The notes under the pieces were generated by a model, which worked only from the letters and a program-made list of their open reading frames with translations, made no database searches and had not been told where the DNA came from. Source: Trichosporon coremiiforme (taxonomy: Eukaryota > Basidiomycota > Tremellomycetes > Trichosporonales > Trichosporonaceae). Taken from it: a DNA stretch of 64,000 bases. Position 1 is the first letter of the stretch, and each line of letters opens with the position of its first letter. This document shows, piece after piece, positions 46,201 to 57,080 of this stretch. The position numbers were made by a program, and so were the translations under genes. The stretch covers positions 990,570 to 1,054,569 of the forward strand of contig BCJJ01000001.1 of NCBI GenBank assembly GCA_039545355.1. Direction: 5' to 3'.

Positions 46201-49138
46201 TCTGTCGACAGTGTCCATATCCAGCTCGAAGGAGAGCTTGCCGATCTTGCTGATCGTGGGCTTGAACAGGTCGAACAGCTCGCGCAGCCAGAATTTCAGG
46301 TTGTTCACGAAGTAGTGGATCTTGAACTTGCCCAGCTCAATCTTGCTGAAGTCGAGGAGTGAGGTGACCAGCTGCTCGAGCTTGAACACGTTCTTCTTCG
46401 CCATTATCAGCTTCCGACGCTGCTTCACGTCCATGTCCTTGGCGGCCTCGTGGGAGAGGTCCTCTAATGGCCCCGAGATGAGCGTGAGCGGGGAGCGGAA
46501 CTCCTGCGCGACGCCGCGGAACCACGCCGTCTTGGCCCGGTCGAGCTTCTCCTGGTCGATACGCCGTTTAAGCTCCTTCTCGTTCGCGATTGCCGAGTTC
46601 AGCGCAGCAGAGAGATGCCCGCGGATCTGCTGCACCCAGTCCTCGTACTCGCCATCGAGGGGGCGGTACAGGTTCAGGCCAAGAATCATGACGCCTGGCG
46701 GAATGTGGTCGCTCGACTCGGACGACATCGGNACAATGATCGCAGTGTCCGGCAGATCGTTCCACTGCCTGACCGGCAGGCCCTCGATCAGGCTGCCGAT
46801 GTTGTGCACAACGACGCACTGCCGGCTCGCGAGCGCGCGTGCTATTGGCCACTCCAGGCCGTCACTGTACGCTTGCTCGTTACGCCGCGTCCCGATCGTG
46901 GACCAGTGCAGCGAGGATCGCGCGGGGACGGGCGAGTTCCGCCGATGTGGGCCCGGGTGGAAGTGCTCGAGGGCCGCACGGCCAGGACCGCCCTTCGAGA
47001 TCGTGATGGACTTGTGCGCTGGCGCACACTTGTGGCCCTTCGGCACGCCGACGCTCGACTCCAGCACAAGCGTTACCTGCTTGCTGCTGTCGAAAGGCGG
47101 GATCGTGCCGCTCATCATGCTGGCGGGGCTGTCGGTCGAGCTCGGATTCGAGCCGTGGTGCGAGCCGAGCCGCTTGCGCCCGAGCAGGTCATGGACCGCC
47201 TTGTCGCCCGACTCACCCGCCTCCTTCTCCTTGACGCTGTAGCAGATGGCGAACGGCGCATCGGCGGGATTATGTTCGAGCACCTCGGCGACCGACTCGA
47301 AGAACTGCTTCGTCGTCTTGGCCATGGTGATGTGCTCGACGAGCTCGCGCGTCGTATCTAGCCGCCGCTCGGCGAGGATGCGCTCGCTGTTGTCCGCGGT
47401 CGGGTTGTAGATCGCGATCACGTTCTCGTCCGAGTCCATGATCGGCAGGAACGAGAACGAGTGGTACTTCTCCAGATAGCGCGAGGGACCACCCAGCTCG
47501 TCCTTCAACTCGAACAGGATCCGGTCGTTCTCGTGCACGACCGGCTCGCCGGCCCACGCCCGGTCAACGAGCGGCTTCAGTTCCGGCCAGAAGAGGCGCC
47601 ACACGTCCTCCATCCTCGATCCGAACGCCCGAGGGTGGTCCACTATCGACGTGCACTTGTCGTTACTGCTGTTAGTTTCGGGATCGTGAGTGAACTCACT
47701 AGACCAAACGCATGTCGCTTCCGACCCAGATCGAGTCCTGGTCCGAGGACATGAAGATCAGCCGAATCATGGAGTGCACCTCTGGCGGCCAGTCCTTCAT
47801 CGGTCCCGCCGGCGTGTCCTCCCACTTCGTGTCCAGCAGCAACTGGGCGCAGGATAGGCGCTCCTCGGCGTCATTCCGCGGCGGGGGCGGTAGCCCATTC
47901 TCCCTCGGAATGGACACGGGGGGTGTCCGCCTCCCGCCTCTTCGGCGTCCAGACTGAGTGATAAGCGGCCGGAGCTGCTCAGTGGGGTCCAGCGATCGCG
48001 CCCTAGGCCGCGGCGAGCTTGCCGGCAAGGACAGCGCTGCTGGCGGTTCCCGCGTCGCTTGAGGTCCCTCATTCACGCGGACAGACGTGACGACGGCGTA
48101 CGTGTTCTGGATCCCTGTCTGGATCGTCTTGACCAGATCCAGCGAGACTCTCGTGCCCAACGCGAGCGTGAACTCGGGCGACGGCGCACCAGTGCCGAGC
48201 AGCCAAGCGTGGAACGCTGAAAGAGACGTCGAGTCTACGAGATCGTGTAGCGGTGTGCGCGCCGTTTGGAGGTCGTACTGCTTGTTCGTCCACAGTATCC
48301 GGGGCGGGGTCAGGGACGGCTCGGCAGGCAGCGGCAACAGGGGCGAAAGCTGTGCTGAGTGCGACAGGGGTGACACGGCTTCGTGGTCGAAGTAATCGTT
48401 CTGTTGATGTGGGCGGGGGTTCGGGGGTGAGGCTAGCTTCTTCTCTGACTGTGTCTGTGACTTCTCGGAATCGCGCCGCGCGCTCGCACTCGTGCTCGCA
48501 TTCGTACTCGTAGACACTCGCTGAGACGGCACTGACGCTGGGGAATGCGTCGGGATGCCTTTCTCGTCAATAAACTGGACTGAACGACTGAAGCTGCTCC
48601 ACCTCCGCCCGCGCTCGCGCGAGGGTTTCCGCTCCCGCGCGAGCTCCGGGACTGCCAGGTCGATCGGGCAGTTCGTGCTGAGGTACGACCCGCCCGACCA
48701 GCGCGACATCAGCGAGTCCAGCTGAGGCTTGCCCGTGCCGGCGCCTGGCGCTGTCTCCCCTTCGTCCTCTTCCCCCAAGGTCACGGCTTCTTCCATGTTG
48801 ATATCCAGGGGTAGTGGAGGGTGCGACGGGGACGGCGTGAACGGGTTCGCCATGCTCACAGAGCCACACGTACCAGATGAATGCGAGCTGTGAGGCACGA
48901 CGGGAGCGGCCTGCTCGTGCTGCAACTCCTGTGACCGGTCCGGGATCTCGACCACGAACGCTGGAAACGGGTACGCCTGTTCGTTAGCGTCGTCGACTGA
49001 CCGAGGGGGCGTTCCGAACGCTCCAGATATCGGACGCCTGCTGCGCCTTGGCGCCGACTGGCGCGCAACTGATACGCGGTAACAACATACTTTCAGGAAC
49101 CCCAGTGGGAGGCCATCGGCCAGCAGGCACGCCTCCAT
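43255..49138 (-). CDS. Dual hybrid histidine kinase / response regulator (Tco2-like)
   Basis: Exons 49138-49091, 48976-47700 and 47665-43255; introns of 114 and 34 nt. The product is 1911 residues. The start lies in a strong GCCGCCATGG context, and the first join gives PLGFLKAYPFPAFVVEI, the normal opening of this family. Order: Ser/Pro-rich sensor region with PAS/GAF-like parts (1-800); a first kinase module with GVAQEFRSPLTLI, where Gln 829 replaces the phosphoacceptor His, and a diverged ATPase; receiver 1 with Asp 1187 (VICDLLMRK); a PAS domain; an intact kinase with TSHEIRTP (His 1414) and DTGPGM, GGSGLGLF; and receiver 2 with Asp 1827 (VLMDLEMPIMDGW). It should feed a His-to-Asp phosphorelay to Ypd1 and the HOG pathway. 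The stimulus is unknown. One N at 46732 is at a third codon position. Confidence 0.92.
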
Positions 49139-49288
49139 GGCGGCTTTCGATTGCTTGATTGTTGCTGTAGGCTGGTTCTAAAGTCCGAGACGCAGCATTG
49201 GGCCGTAACACCGTCGGTAGCGGAGGTGCAGGTAGGCGCCGTGGCGTAGTCTAGACGAGGGTCGCGGCGTCGGAGCGATGGAGTCGAG

Positions 49289-49323
<35 letters not shown>

Positions 49324-52300
49324 CCGAACTAGGGACGATAGATTACAGCGTGCGCAGGTGCTCAATGAGATGAATGGGTAGTGGATTTGGGTTTCCCGGT
49401 TTGGTCGGTGTGAGGATGTGAAGATTAGTGAGCAGTCTGCGGATGCGATGTGATGACAAAGGACAAAGTTGAAGAAGAAAGCGACGATCAGTTTGCAGCC
49501 TCAGTGTCGGGCGGGGAACTGCCTTGCGGGGTCGGAGTCGCGGGGTCGGAGGCAGCGTGTCGGGTCGAATATTCAGAGTTCACGGCGGTCATGTCTGTCT
49601 GACGGTGGATTCGCAGCTGACGGGGGACGAGGGACGAGATGCTGCAGTATGCGGGTGTCGCCCTCGTGTCGATTGCTCATGATCAGACGCAAGCTTCCAG
49701 GCAGTTCGCTTTGGGCTCAAGTGCCTGCTTTCGGCACACTAGGTACAGGTACTCAAGGTACAAACAACACAACTGCGTCCTGCATGCACTCCGGCAGTGA
49801 ACCGCGGCCGGCGCTTGCAGGAGTATAGAGGTCCTCGGACCAAGTGCCCCAAGTGCCTGCTGCAAGTTTGTGGCCACCACATCAGCATTCCTGTGACGTA
49901 ATGTCTGGTCCCGGAGCGGCCCTGTAGCAGCCCCAACAGCCCTACACCCGTTACTCACTCAATTCCATTACACCCCGTACAAACTTTCGCTTCCGAAAGG
50001 GAGGTAATTCCTTGTCTCCCTGCTCATCCACACGTGATGCTTGGAGCGCTGAAACGGCATATCTGCATGCTCTTCGGGTCTCCAGTTTCGCCAAGTTTGC
50101 TGTCCCTAATGAGTGTAGTACCACCTCTGGGACCTGTCTGAGTTGAGCTTGCTTCCCAGCTCTGCGAAGAGGTTCGGAGAACCCTCCGCCCCTCCCAGCC
50201 GTATAGCGCAACACGACCGTGCGCCAATGCTACACCCGCCGCCGCCGTTCGCTCGCTTTTGCGGAATGTACAGCCAGGTGGCAGCCCTGGTCCCTGACAA
50301 CGCCCTGCAGCTACCCTCGGCACTCCCAGTCGAGTCGACCCTCCCCAGCGTCCTGTCGGGCCAACGTTTGGCTACAACTCCTCCTCGCCTTCACCGCCAG
50401 CAGAGGCCGCGAATTCGTGAGCCGCACTGGCTTCCCATCTCCCAGGCGCCCAGCTTCCCTATGCGGTGAATACCATCGCGGCCTCGATTTGGCGTACCTC
50501 TGTGTGTAAGCTGAGCAAGCATTCCGCACGCCGCCGGGTTTGCCATCTGTTCTACCTGTGCACCGCTGCATTCAGCTGCCCCAATGTCAGGTTCCCGTTC
50601 GCATTCGTTGTAAGCGACACGTGTGGCGGGTTCTGCAACTCCATGCGACTTACGTGCGTGCTTTTGCAGATCACAACCGGCCTACCTCTACTCTCATTCT
50701 GGTCTGGAGCACCTCCGTACTGCCCGACACAGGACAGGTCCAACGCGGTACCCGATCCTGCACCATGCCCGATGTTGCCTCCAACGTTCCAGAACGTCGG
50801 GTCGGCGACGGTCCATCCGGGCCAGAGGTTGAGTGTGGAGCGAATGCAACGACGCGCACGGTTGAATGTGGGAAGTGCCTCGGCTAACAGCCTGGAGTAA
50901 TGGGTTCAGCCTGCGCCGTCGTTATGATGCGCCGCCATGTGTCCAACGCTCTCCACTCAGAGGAGCGAGGCGGAATGAGAGAACAGCCCCGCCCACAACA
51001 ATGGCGGTGGACACCCTCGCGCTTCCTCGCACCCTTGCATTGTGCTCTCGCACCTTGTCTGCCACACTCGCAGAGCCTGACACTCAACACCCAGCGCGAG
51101 GGTGTATGGCAGGTATGGACAAACGGACAAAAGTTGGCCGCTGCCAGAACACGAGCACGAGCACGAGCACGAGCTCGGCGGCGTTCAGCCGCCGAGTCTA
51201 GGCACCGCGCGGCGTAGGCGGCGCCGAGGCAACGCCTCCGCCAGCCCCGGCGGCTGGCGCAGAGAGTAGTGGGAGAGCCTGAAACCATCATGTCGCCCTC
51301 ACTTCGCCGCCACCAGCGCGGCGGGCGCGTGCCAGCTCACATGTCCAGCTGGTGACTCCTCTGGGTTCTGGCGGAAACGGCGGAGCACTGAGGTTGCGGA
51401 GTGTGCAGAGCGGGTCAGACGTTCGCTAACCTTCTTCCTTCTTCTACCCTGCAATGTCGCAGCGAGCTTGCATTGAAGGCAAGGAAGTGTAAAGCGAATT
51501 GCAGAATGACTGCGGACAACGACTGGCCAACAGGAAGCTGTTCTATCGGATGTCGGATCTCTCTCCACTCGAAAGGGGTGTCGGAATGGAAGGCCCATAT
51601 CCACACATGCGCATAGACGCAGCAGTCACCGCTGCAATGGATGTGCGTCATAGCCTGCACTACTTGTGGACGGGACGCCGCTATCAGCCTGTGCCGGGCT
51701 CGCTCCGATCGCTGTCTATTCCGGTCTACGCCTGCACATAGGCTTTGCTATTAGTGGCTACCTCTACTGGAAGCTCCACGTGGTGGCGGAGCTGCATGAC
51801 GCGCTGTGGAGGCGATCATGGTCCGCGGTGTCTTACCGCGGACATTCACTGCCCGCTTTCGCCTCATCCGGAGTTGAAGGCCCGCAGATCATGCCAGGCA
51901 GGACACACCGCGAGCAGAGCGGCGGCGGCCTGACTTCGGCGCCAATCGAGGCGCTGACAGCCCAGTGGGCACCTCCCCTGCTTGCAACACTTTATGTGGG
52001 CAAGTGGCAGACTTGCAACGTAGATTGGGGTTGCAACCGACCGGACAAGCACACCCCTCTCCGAACAAGTCTATTATTACATGCCATCGCTTGCGTAAAG
52101 CGTGGAACGCCGGAACGCTTTCCTACGGTGTTCTGGCAGAACTGGAATCCCTTCCAGGCGCAGACTTCGCCCGACGCCATCTTGGCCGAGGGCCGCGGCT
52201 GATCTGAGGCTCCGCGGTATGCGGCGCGGGAGATAGGCTGGGCTCGTGATGTCAGCTTTTGAGGCTGGCTGGTTTCGAGCGATCGTGCAGCAGCGTGGTA

Positions 52301-52719
52301 GCTGCAACCAGGTAGCAGTATGATAACTGCCACTGGTAGGATGATGATATTGAGGATGGTGAATTCGCTTTCAAAGTCGGCGATCGTATCATCAGCATTT
52401 CCAACTTCCATTTCTGCGACTCAACTACTGACAATATTCTGAGCACCAGAACCCTGCGCGTCCAAGGCTGGCACGTCGACATCCACAACCTCCCGCCTGT
52501 CCAACGGCGAGTGCACGTTCTCGCTCATTGAGGACTGCAGTGGCAAACGACCCTGCATCAATGCCACCGTTTCCTCCAACGGCATCATTCGAGCCATCTC
52601 TGGCCACCTGGTCGATGAACAGGCGTCGAGAGAAGGAGTCAGTCGGACAGAAGTTGGCATGGCGTTCTTATTGATCGGCGAGGTCACGTGCCGACCGTCG
52701 GTCAACGCCGGCCGGTGTC
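49139..52719. other. Gene-poor region upstream of the histidine kinase
   Basis: 3.6 kb with no supported gene on either strand. The first few hundred bases are the kinase promoter with a CGG run. Beyond about 49.6 kb only short overlapping open frames occur, none with recognisable motifs, typical introns or a plausible start. Confidence 0.4.
49291..49320. repeat. CGG trinucleotide microsatellite x10
   Basis: Ten CGG units about 150 bp upstream of the histidine kinase start codon, probably in its leader or core promoter. Confidence 0.9.
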
Positions 52720-53169
52720 TCAGAAAGAAGAAGCCGAGTCAGGTGCAGTGTCGTTGCACTCATGCATAGGGCTACAGAGCGAAACGGCGTTTGTGGTAAT
52801 GCACGTCTGACTCGATAGCGAAGTAGCCAAGTCCTCCTCACCGATCAAGTCTCGGTACGCGTCCCTCGTGAGGAACGTCACGTTCCGCCGCGCCTTCTCC
52901 TCGAAGTCGCCCACTTTCCCTGGCTCTGGCACGCTCGACGATCTGCCATTTGAGGTACTGCACAATGTCGTCCCCGGTCGCTATTGACCGGTACTGTAGT
53001 TACTGTAGTTCTCGGCACGGTACGAGTCGTCAGACTTCTCTCCATTAGTTTCCGCCGCGGTTTCCGGTTTGGCATCGAGTCGCTCTTCTCTGAGGATGTC
53101 GGGATCGAGGTTTTGCGCCCCGACGCCGACGACCGTCACCTTAACATGATACTTCACCCCGGCCCACAT
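52720..53169 (-). pseudogene. Possible F-box-family C-terminal relic
   Basis: One minus-strand frame is open from 53169 to 52720 apart from a single TAG at about 52983. It reads VKYHVKVTVVGVGAQNLDPD, then after the stop VGDFEEKARRNVTFLTRDAYR and DLIGEEDL. The beta-strand VTVVGV followed by a VTFLTRDAYRDLIGEE block resembles the C-terminal part of Trichosporonales F-box-like proteins. The likeness is from pattern memory only, and the unit has no start. Confidence 0.25.
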
Positions 53170-53412
53170 AGTGAGCCCGCGAACCGTCCACCATTCAGGT
53201 ATTCAGGTCCCCTACCACAGCTGCATTGGACATCCTCGTCTCACCTCGAGCCCGGACTCTGGGTTTGGGCTGACCCATCAGCTCTTTCACGGGAATTCTA
53301 AGGTATCTAGATGCTTTATCCTTTAATGCGAAGCCGATGTGCTCCCTCCATCGCTGCCAGCTGCTGGACATGGAGACTTCATGCATGAGGCACGTGACTC
53401 TCTTCTGGACGG

Positions 53413-53877
53413 ATGTACGACGTGCGAGGAAATGTCGTCACAAACTCTGGCTTGTCGTCCGATAGTGATGATGGTGATGGCGGCGGAGAACTCGGTGATG
53501 AGGACGACAGTGGCATGAGGGGGCTGGGTGGATGTGAGTGGACATTGGTGGATGTGAGTGGATCGACGGCGTGGATGACGCGGAGGATGGGCAGTGGCAA
53601 CGACAGCCGTACACGCGTCCTTCTAGTCGAGCTAGACCTCTCGCGCTGGATGTCACCGCGACAAGTTGACATGCGCGCCGACCGCCCACTGGCGTCCCTC
53701 GCACTCCATCTTGCAAATCTTGCTGCTCACCTTGTCCCGCTCAACAGTGAATTGGTCCTCTTCTCCAACGTGAACCGCCACATCCTCATTCATGTCGATT
53801 CGACTACAAAGGTAACCGGCCTGTCCAAAGGCGTACGGTCGGCCAACTCGTGTAGCTGGTCTGCGTCCGTATCATGA
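53413..53877 (+). CDS. Weak hypothetical ORF, possible fragment
   Basis: A 154-residue open frame with an Asp/Gly-rich start and a more protein-like second half (RVLLVELDLSRWMSPRQ, LASLALHLANLAAHLVPL, NSELVLFSNVNRHILIHVDS). The alternation of a beta strand, a long helix and another strand recalls a von Willebrand A-type fold, but no metal-site motif is present. Its TGA overlaps an ATG that opens a further short frame. It sits in a degraded region, so it may be a gene fragment or chance. Confidence 0.22.
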   Translation: MYDVRGNVVTNSGLSSDSDDGDGGGELGDEDDSGMRGLGGCEWTLVDVSGSTAWMTRRMGSGNDSRTRVLLVELDLSRWMSPRQVDMRADRPLASLALHLANLAAHLVPLNSELVLFSNVNRHILIHVDSTTKVTGLSKGVRSANSCSWSASVS

Positions 53878-53951
53878 CCAACCTGTCGCCGTTTCCTCGT
53901 CGACATCCACTATTTCGGACAACGGCGGTGGGTGGTCGTGCCCAAACCTCT

Positions 53952-55022
53952 CTATCCTGGCTCAATATGGCCGTCGCGGCATACAATCTCAACCGATTGA
54001 CAGCTCCCAACGATGATGCCGTGGCCATGCCTGTAGCGCCGGACAATAACTCCGAGTATGTTCCCGGCCCTCTCCCGGACTTGTACCTGAGGAAACGACC
54101 TAGGACATGATTCCCTCTTGTCCATCACTTCTCCTTCACCCTCGATGTATCTTTCCAGGCTCCTCGCTCCATCCTCGTTCTTGAGGATGTATGTGACCTT
54201 CTGAAGCCGCTTCGAAGGCGGCATGGGAAGGGGCGGACACATTGCGTCTTTGTCTCTTCCTTTGCGGCCGTTCATCTGGTGGATCACGATCTTCGCTGTT
54301 CTGTCAGAGCACAGGTCAAAGTCCTCGTTGTAAGGGACGGGCTTGAACCAACGTCCCGGGTTGTCGAAGAACACGATGCGCTCGACGTGTGGAGGGTTAA
54401 AAACAGGTACTATTCTATCTTCAGCATCTCGAGAAAAAATGAGTGTCCGACAGCGATTCCTGGATCATCGGGGGCGCGACGGCGGGAAAGCGCGTGGTGT
54501 GCAGGTGGGGCATCAGGCGGGTGCTGAGAACGGCCTCAGCCTTTCCGGCCGCGTAGCGGATGTCCAGGACTTGCGCGCGCTTGAGGGCGCTCATGTCGGC
54601 GTCAGGAATCTCTTCAAAGGAATCGACGCGCCCGTCCTCTTTCAAACACACGTGGACGTCCTCCTCGGCGTCGTAGTACTCGAACGTCCACTTGTGTCCC
54701 CGCTCGCTCTCCGGTATCGGTGTGTGGGCTCCTTCGAAGTCGTGCCAGTCGTCGCCAGCCTGGCCCCAGTGGAAGTGCATCGCGTCCGCCAGAACATGCA
54801 CGCCGAGACCTGTAAGCTCATAGAGGTACCACACTGTTAGGTCTTGGTGGATAGACTCTGGCACGTCGGCGATACGCAGTTCGAAGTGTTTGTATGGGCG
54901 CAGTCGCCGTGTCGCCGCGCGGCGGAACGAGGGCTGGTCTGGGACAGAGTGAGGAGGGTATCCAGATCCGCATAGTCGAAAACTTCCTGCACGATATGCG
55001 GGAAGACGGCCGCGTCAATCAC
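53952..55022 (-). pseudogene. F-box-like protein relic
   Basis: Minus-strand homology to lineage-specific F-box-like proteins, broken by at least two one-base shifts. The first block, VFPHIVQEVFDYADLDTLLTL, begins with GTG at 55022 where an ATG would be expected (GTG-ATT-GAC). After a shift in a CCC run near 54935 comes FRRAATRRLRPYKHFELRIADV followed by a long block ending THFF. A second shift, at a run of six T on the coding strand (54435-54440 on the plus strand), leads to SRDAEDRIVPVFNPPHVERI and on to the stop at 53952. Loss of the start together with two shifts points to a pseudogene. It lies just upstream of the intact methyltransferase gene on the other strand. Confidence 0.5.
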
Positions 55023-55270
55023 GCTGCTTTGTCAGCCATGTCCTTCGCCAGTCGTACCCTTTACGCGGCATCTTGTTACCATAGTGAGAGCTTGAGATAC
55101 GCGTTCGTAGAGACGTCACGTGCGGATCGTCGGCCAGAGCCGGGGCCCTGAAAGAAGATGCCGAAAAGGGCGCACGGCCTCCACCGCCATGGCCTGGGGG
55201 GCATGACCCTTCATGGGTGCGGGATCTCGTCGTATGCTGTTGCCCACTCTCCCAACCAACCTCATACACC

Positions 55271-56209
55271 ATGCCGAACGCGCTGCTCGTGATCGCCCAG
55301 CCGCTCATCCTCCTCACGGGCGCCGTCGTCTTCTTCCCGATCACGGTCGCCAAGCTCGCTCTCGCCCAGGACTGGGGCACGCTCACCTCGCTGAGGGCGT
55401 TCCAGGACGCCTGGTTCGGCAACATGTGGAACGTCTTCGCGCCCCGCGTCCGCCAGGCGCACGANGGCCGCATCGTGCCCCTCCTCCAAGGCAAGGTTCG
55501 CGCCGGCATCAAGGTGCCCACCGCCAAGCATGCGCCCGTCCACGGCACCGTCATCGAGGTCGGCCCCGGAACCGGTAACTGGGTGTCCTGTTTCGCCGAC
55601 TCGGCCGCTGGCGCTAAGGTCGACCGCGTCTACGGCGTCGAGCCCAACCCCGACCTCCAGCCTGGGCTTCTAAAGTCTGTCCAGGCGGCAGGCCTCCAGG
55701 GTAAGTACGAGGTCGTCCCCGTCGGCATCGAGGACCTCCGCAAGGCGGGCATCCCTAAGGGCAGCATCGACAGCGTCGTCACCCTCCTCTGCCTCTGCTC
55801 CATTCCCGAGCCCGAGCGCAACATCCGCGAGCTGTACGAGTACCTCCGCCCCGGAGGGCGCTGGTACGTCTACGAGCATGTCAAGACCCACGGCGTTATG
55901 CGTCTCTACCAGTGTGAGTACACAATGAGCGAGTGCGAGCGATGGAAGCGAACGAAAGCGAGCAGAAATAAGCGAGTGCGGGGGAGGGCGAGAGATTCGG
56001 AGACGAGTGACTATAGGGGAACTAAGGCTGACACCCCAGGGATCCTGAACCTCGTCTGGCCCCACATGATGGGCGGCTGCGACCTGTGCCGCAACACAGA
56101 GGCGAAGCTGCTCAAGGGCGGCCCATGGTCGACCGTCGACATTGCCAACCCCTCTGACGAGCCGTGGTATTCCCCTGTCCCCCACATCACTGGCGTCCTG
56201 ACCAAGTAA
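55271..56209 (+). CDS. Membrane-anchored SAM methyltransferase (METTL7-like)
   Basis: Exons 55271-55913 and 56040-56209, intron 126 nt (GTGAGT donor, CTGACACCCCAG acceptor). The product is 270 residues. A hydrophobic N-terminus (LLVIAQPLILLTGAVVFFPI) would anchor it in the ER or lipid-droplet membrane. The class I methyltransferase core follows: VIEVGPGTGNWV (motif I), YGVEPNPDL (motif II acidic residue), VTLLCLCSIPEP and LRPGGRWYVYEHV. The C-terminus has GGCDLCRNTEAKLL and ends HITGVLTK, as in METTL7/TMT1-like proteins. Human members methylate thiols; the substrate here is unknown. This gene is intact although its neighbours are decayed. One N at 55465 lies at a third codon position. Confidence 0.85.
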   Translation: MPNALLVIAQPLILLTGAVVFFPITVAKLALAQDWGTLTSLRAFQDAWFGNMWNVFAPRVRQAHXGRIVPLLQGKVRAGIKVPTAKHAPVHGTVIEVGPGTGNWVSCFADSAAGAKVDRVYGVEPNPDLQPGLLKSVQAAGLQGKYEVVPVGIEDLRKAGIPKGSIDSVVTLLCLCSIPEPERNIRELYEYLRPGGRWYVYEHVKTHGVMRLYQCEYTMSECERWKRTKASRNKRVRGRARDSETSDYRGTKADTPGILNLVWPHMMGGCDLCRNTEAKLLKGGPWSTVDIANPSDEPWYSPVPHITGVLTK

Positions 56210-56357
56210 GCGACGCAGGATTCGACTCTACCAGAGAGCCAGGAGGGCCTAGAGCGTCCGGAGGATCCGGAGGGTCCGGAGTACGTACAGAAGTGTCAAA
56301 GGAAATGTATACCTACGCGTCGTCTCATCCTCGCTACTTACATCTACTCACGACAGG

Positions 56358-56977
56358 TCACTCAACCTGCTTTCTCGAGCACAGCTCCAGAAACGCGATG
56401 AACCGACCCTTCTTCTCCAGATCCTTGAACCGGGTGTCCTCCGTCTCGTCGCCAACATCACCACACACGAGGTTGTACGCGTAACTCGAGCGGGAGGAGT
56501 CCCAGCCTCTCCTTGGGCAAGGCGCGGAAGTTGAGTGTGTTCAGTTCGAGTGCGGCCCTGTCGGGGCGCCGAAGGCGCGCCACGGCCTGTCCCTTCCACA
56601 TGCGATGGCGAGGGGACAGTGGTACTTCTCCATTGAACCGAGGAGCGCTGGCACGTTGCTGGACAGGCCGCCGGACTCTAAGGAGGGAGGGTCGAGACCC
56701 AATGTGGTGATGGGGTGCAGGAAGTGACGGAGTGTTGAGGAGGACTCGGTCACTTGCACTAGGCGCGCTCATGCTCACCGCCGCAGAGCTCGAGCATGCT
56801 CCGGAACACCTCGCTGCGGATCAGCGAAGGTGGAGGAGGGGACACACACGACCAGCACTGGAGATAGTAGGACGGGACACGGAAGGAGACGTTATCGGCC
56901 GAGGTGAGGCGGAAGTCGCGCTTGGACCAGGCGGCGTCGTCCGTCGGCGTTGGCAGGTGGAGCGTGTGCAGCGACAT
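56358..56977 (-). pseudogene. BTB-like protein relic 1
   Basis: Starts MSLHTLHLPTPTDD. The first block is DFRLTSADNVSFRVPSYYLQ, the BTB-type opening; after a short intron comes SEVFRSMLELCGGEHERA and then TAG. Homology continues in a second frame (TESSSTLRHFLHPITTLGLD and SNVPALLGSMEKYHCPLAIA), a third (FRALPKERLGLLP) and a further frame to the end (YAYNLVCGDVGDETEDTRFK, LEKKGRFIAFLELC). At least three one-base breaks are needed. It is the downstream member of a tandem set of three on this strand. Confidence 0.5.
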
Positions 56978-57080
56978 GGCGAAGTGAAGAGTTAGGATAC
57001 ACTGATACATCATCCTTTGACTACTTGATACTTGATTGAGTGGGGAGGAAGTGACACTGATGACACTGGCAGCTCCGCCA

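Noticed and set aside
50500..52210. Cluster of overlapping open frames on both strands
   Set aside because: None has typical introns, motifs or a supported start; probably non-coding.
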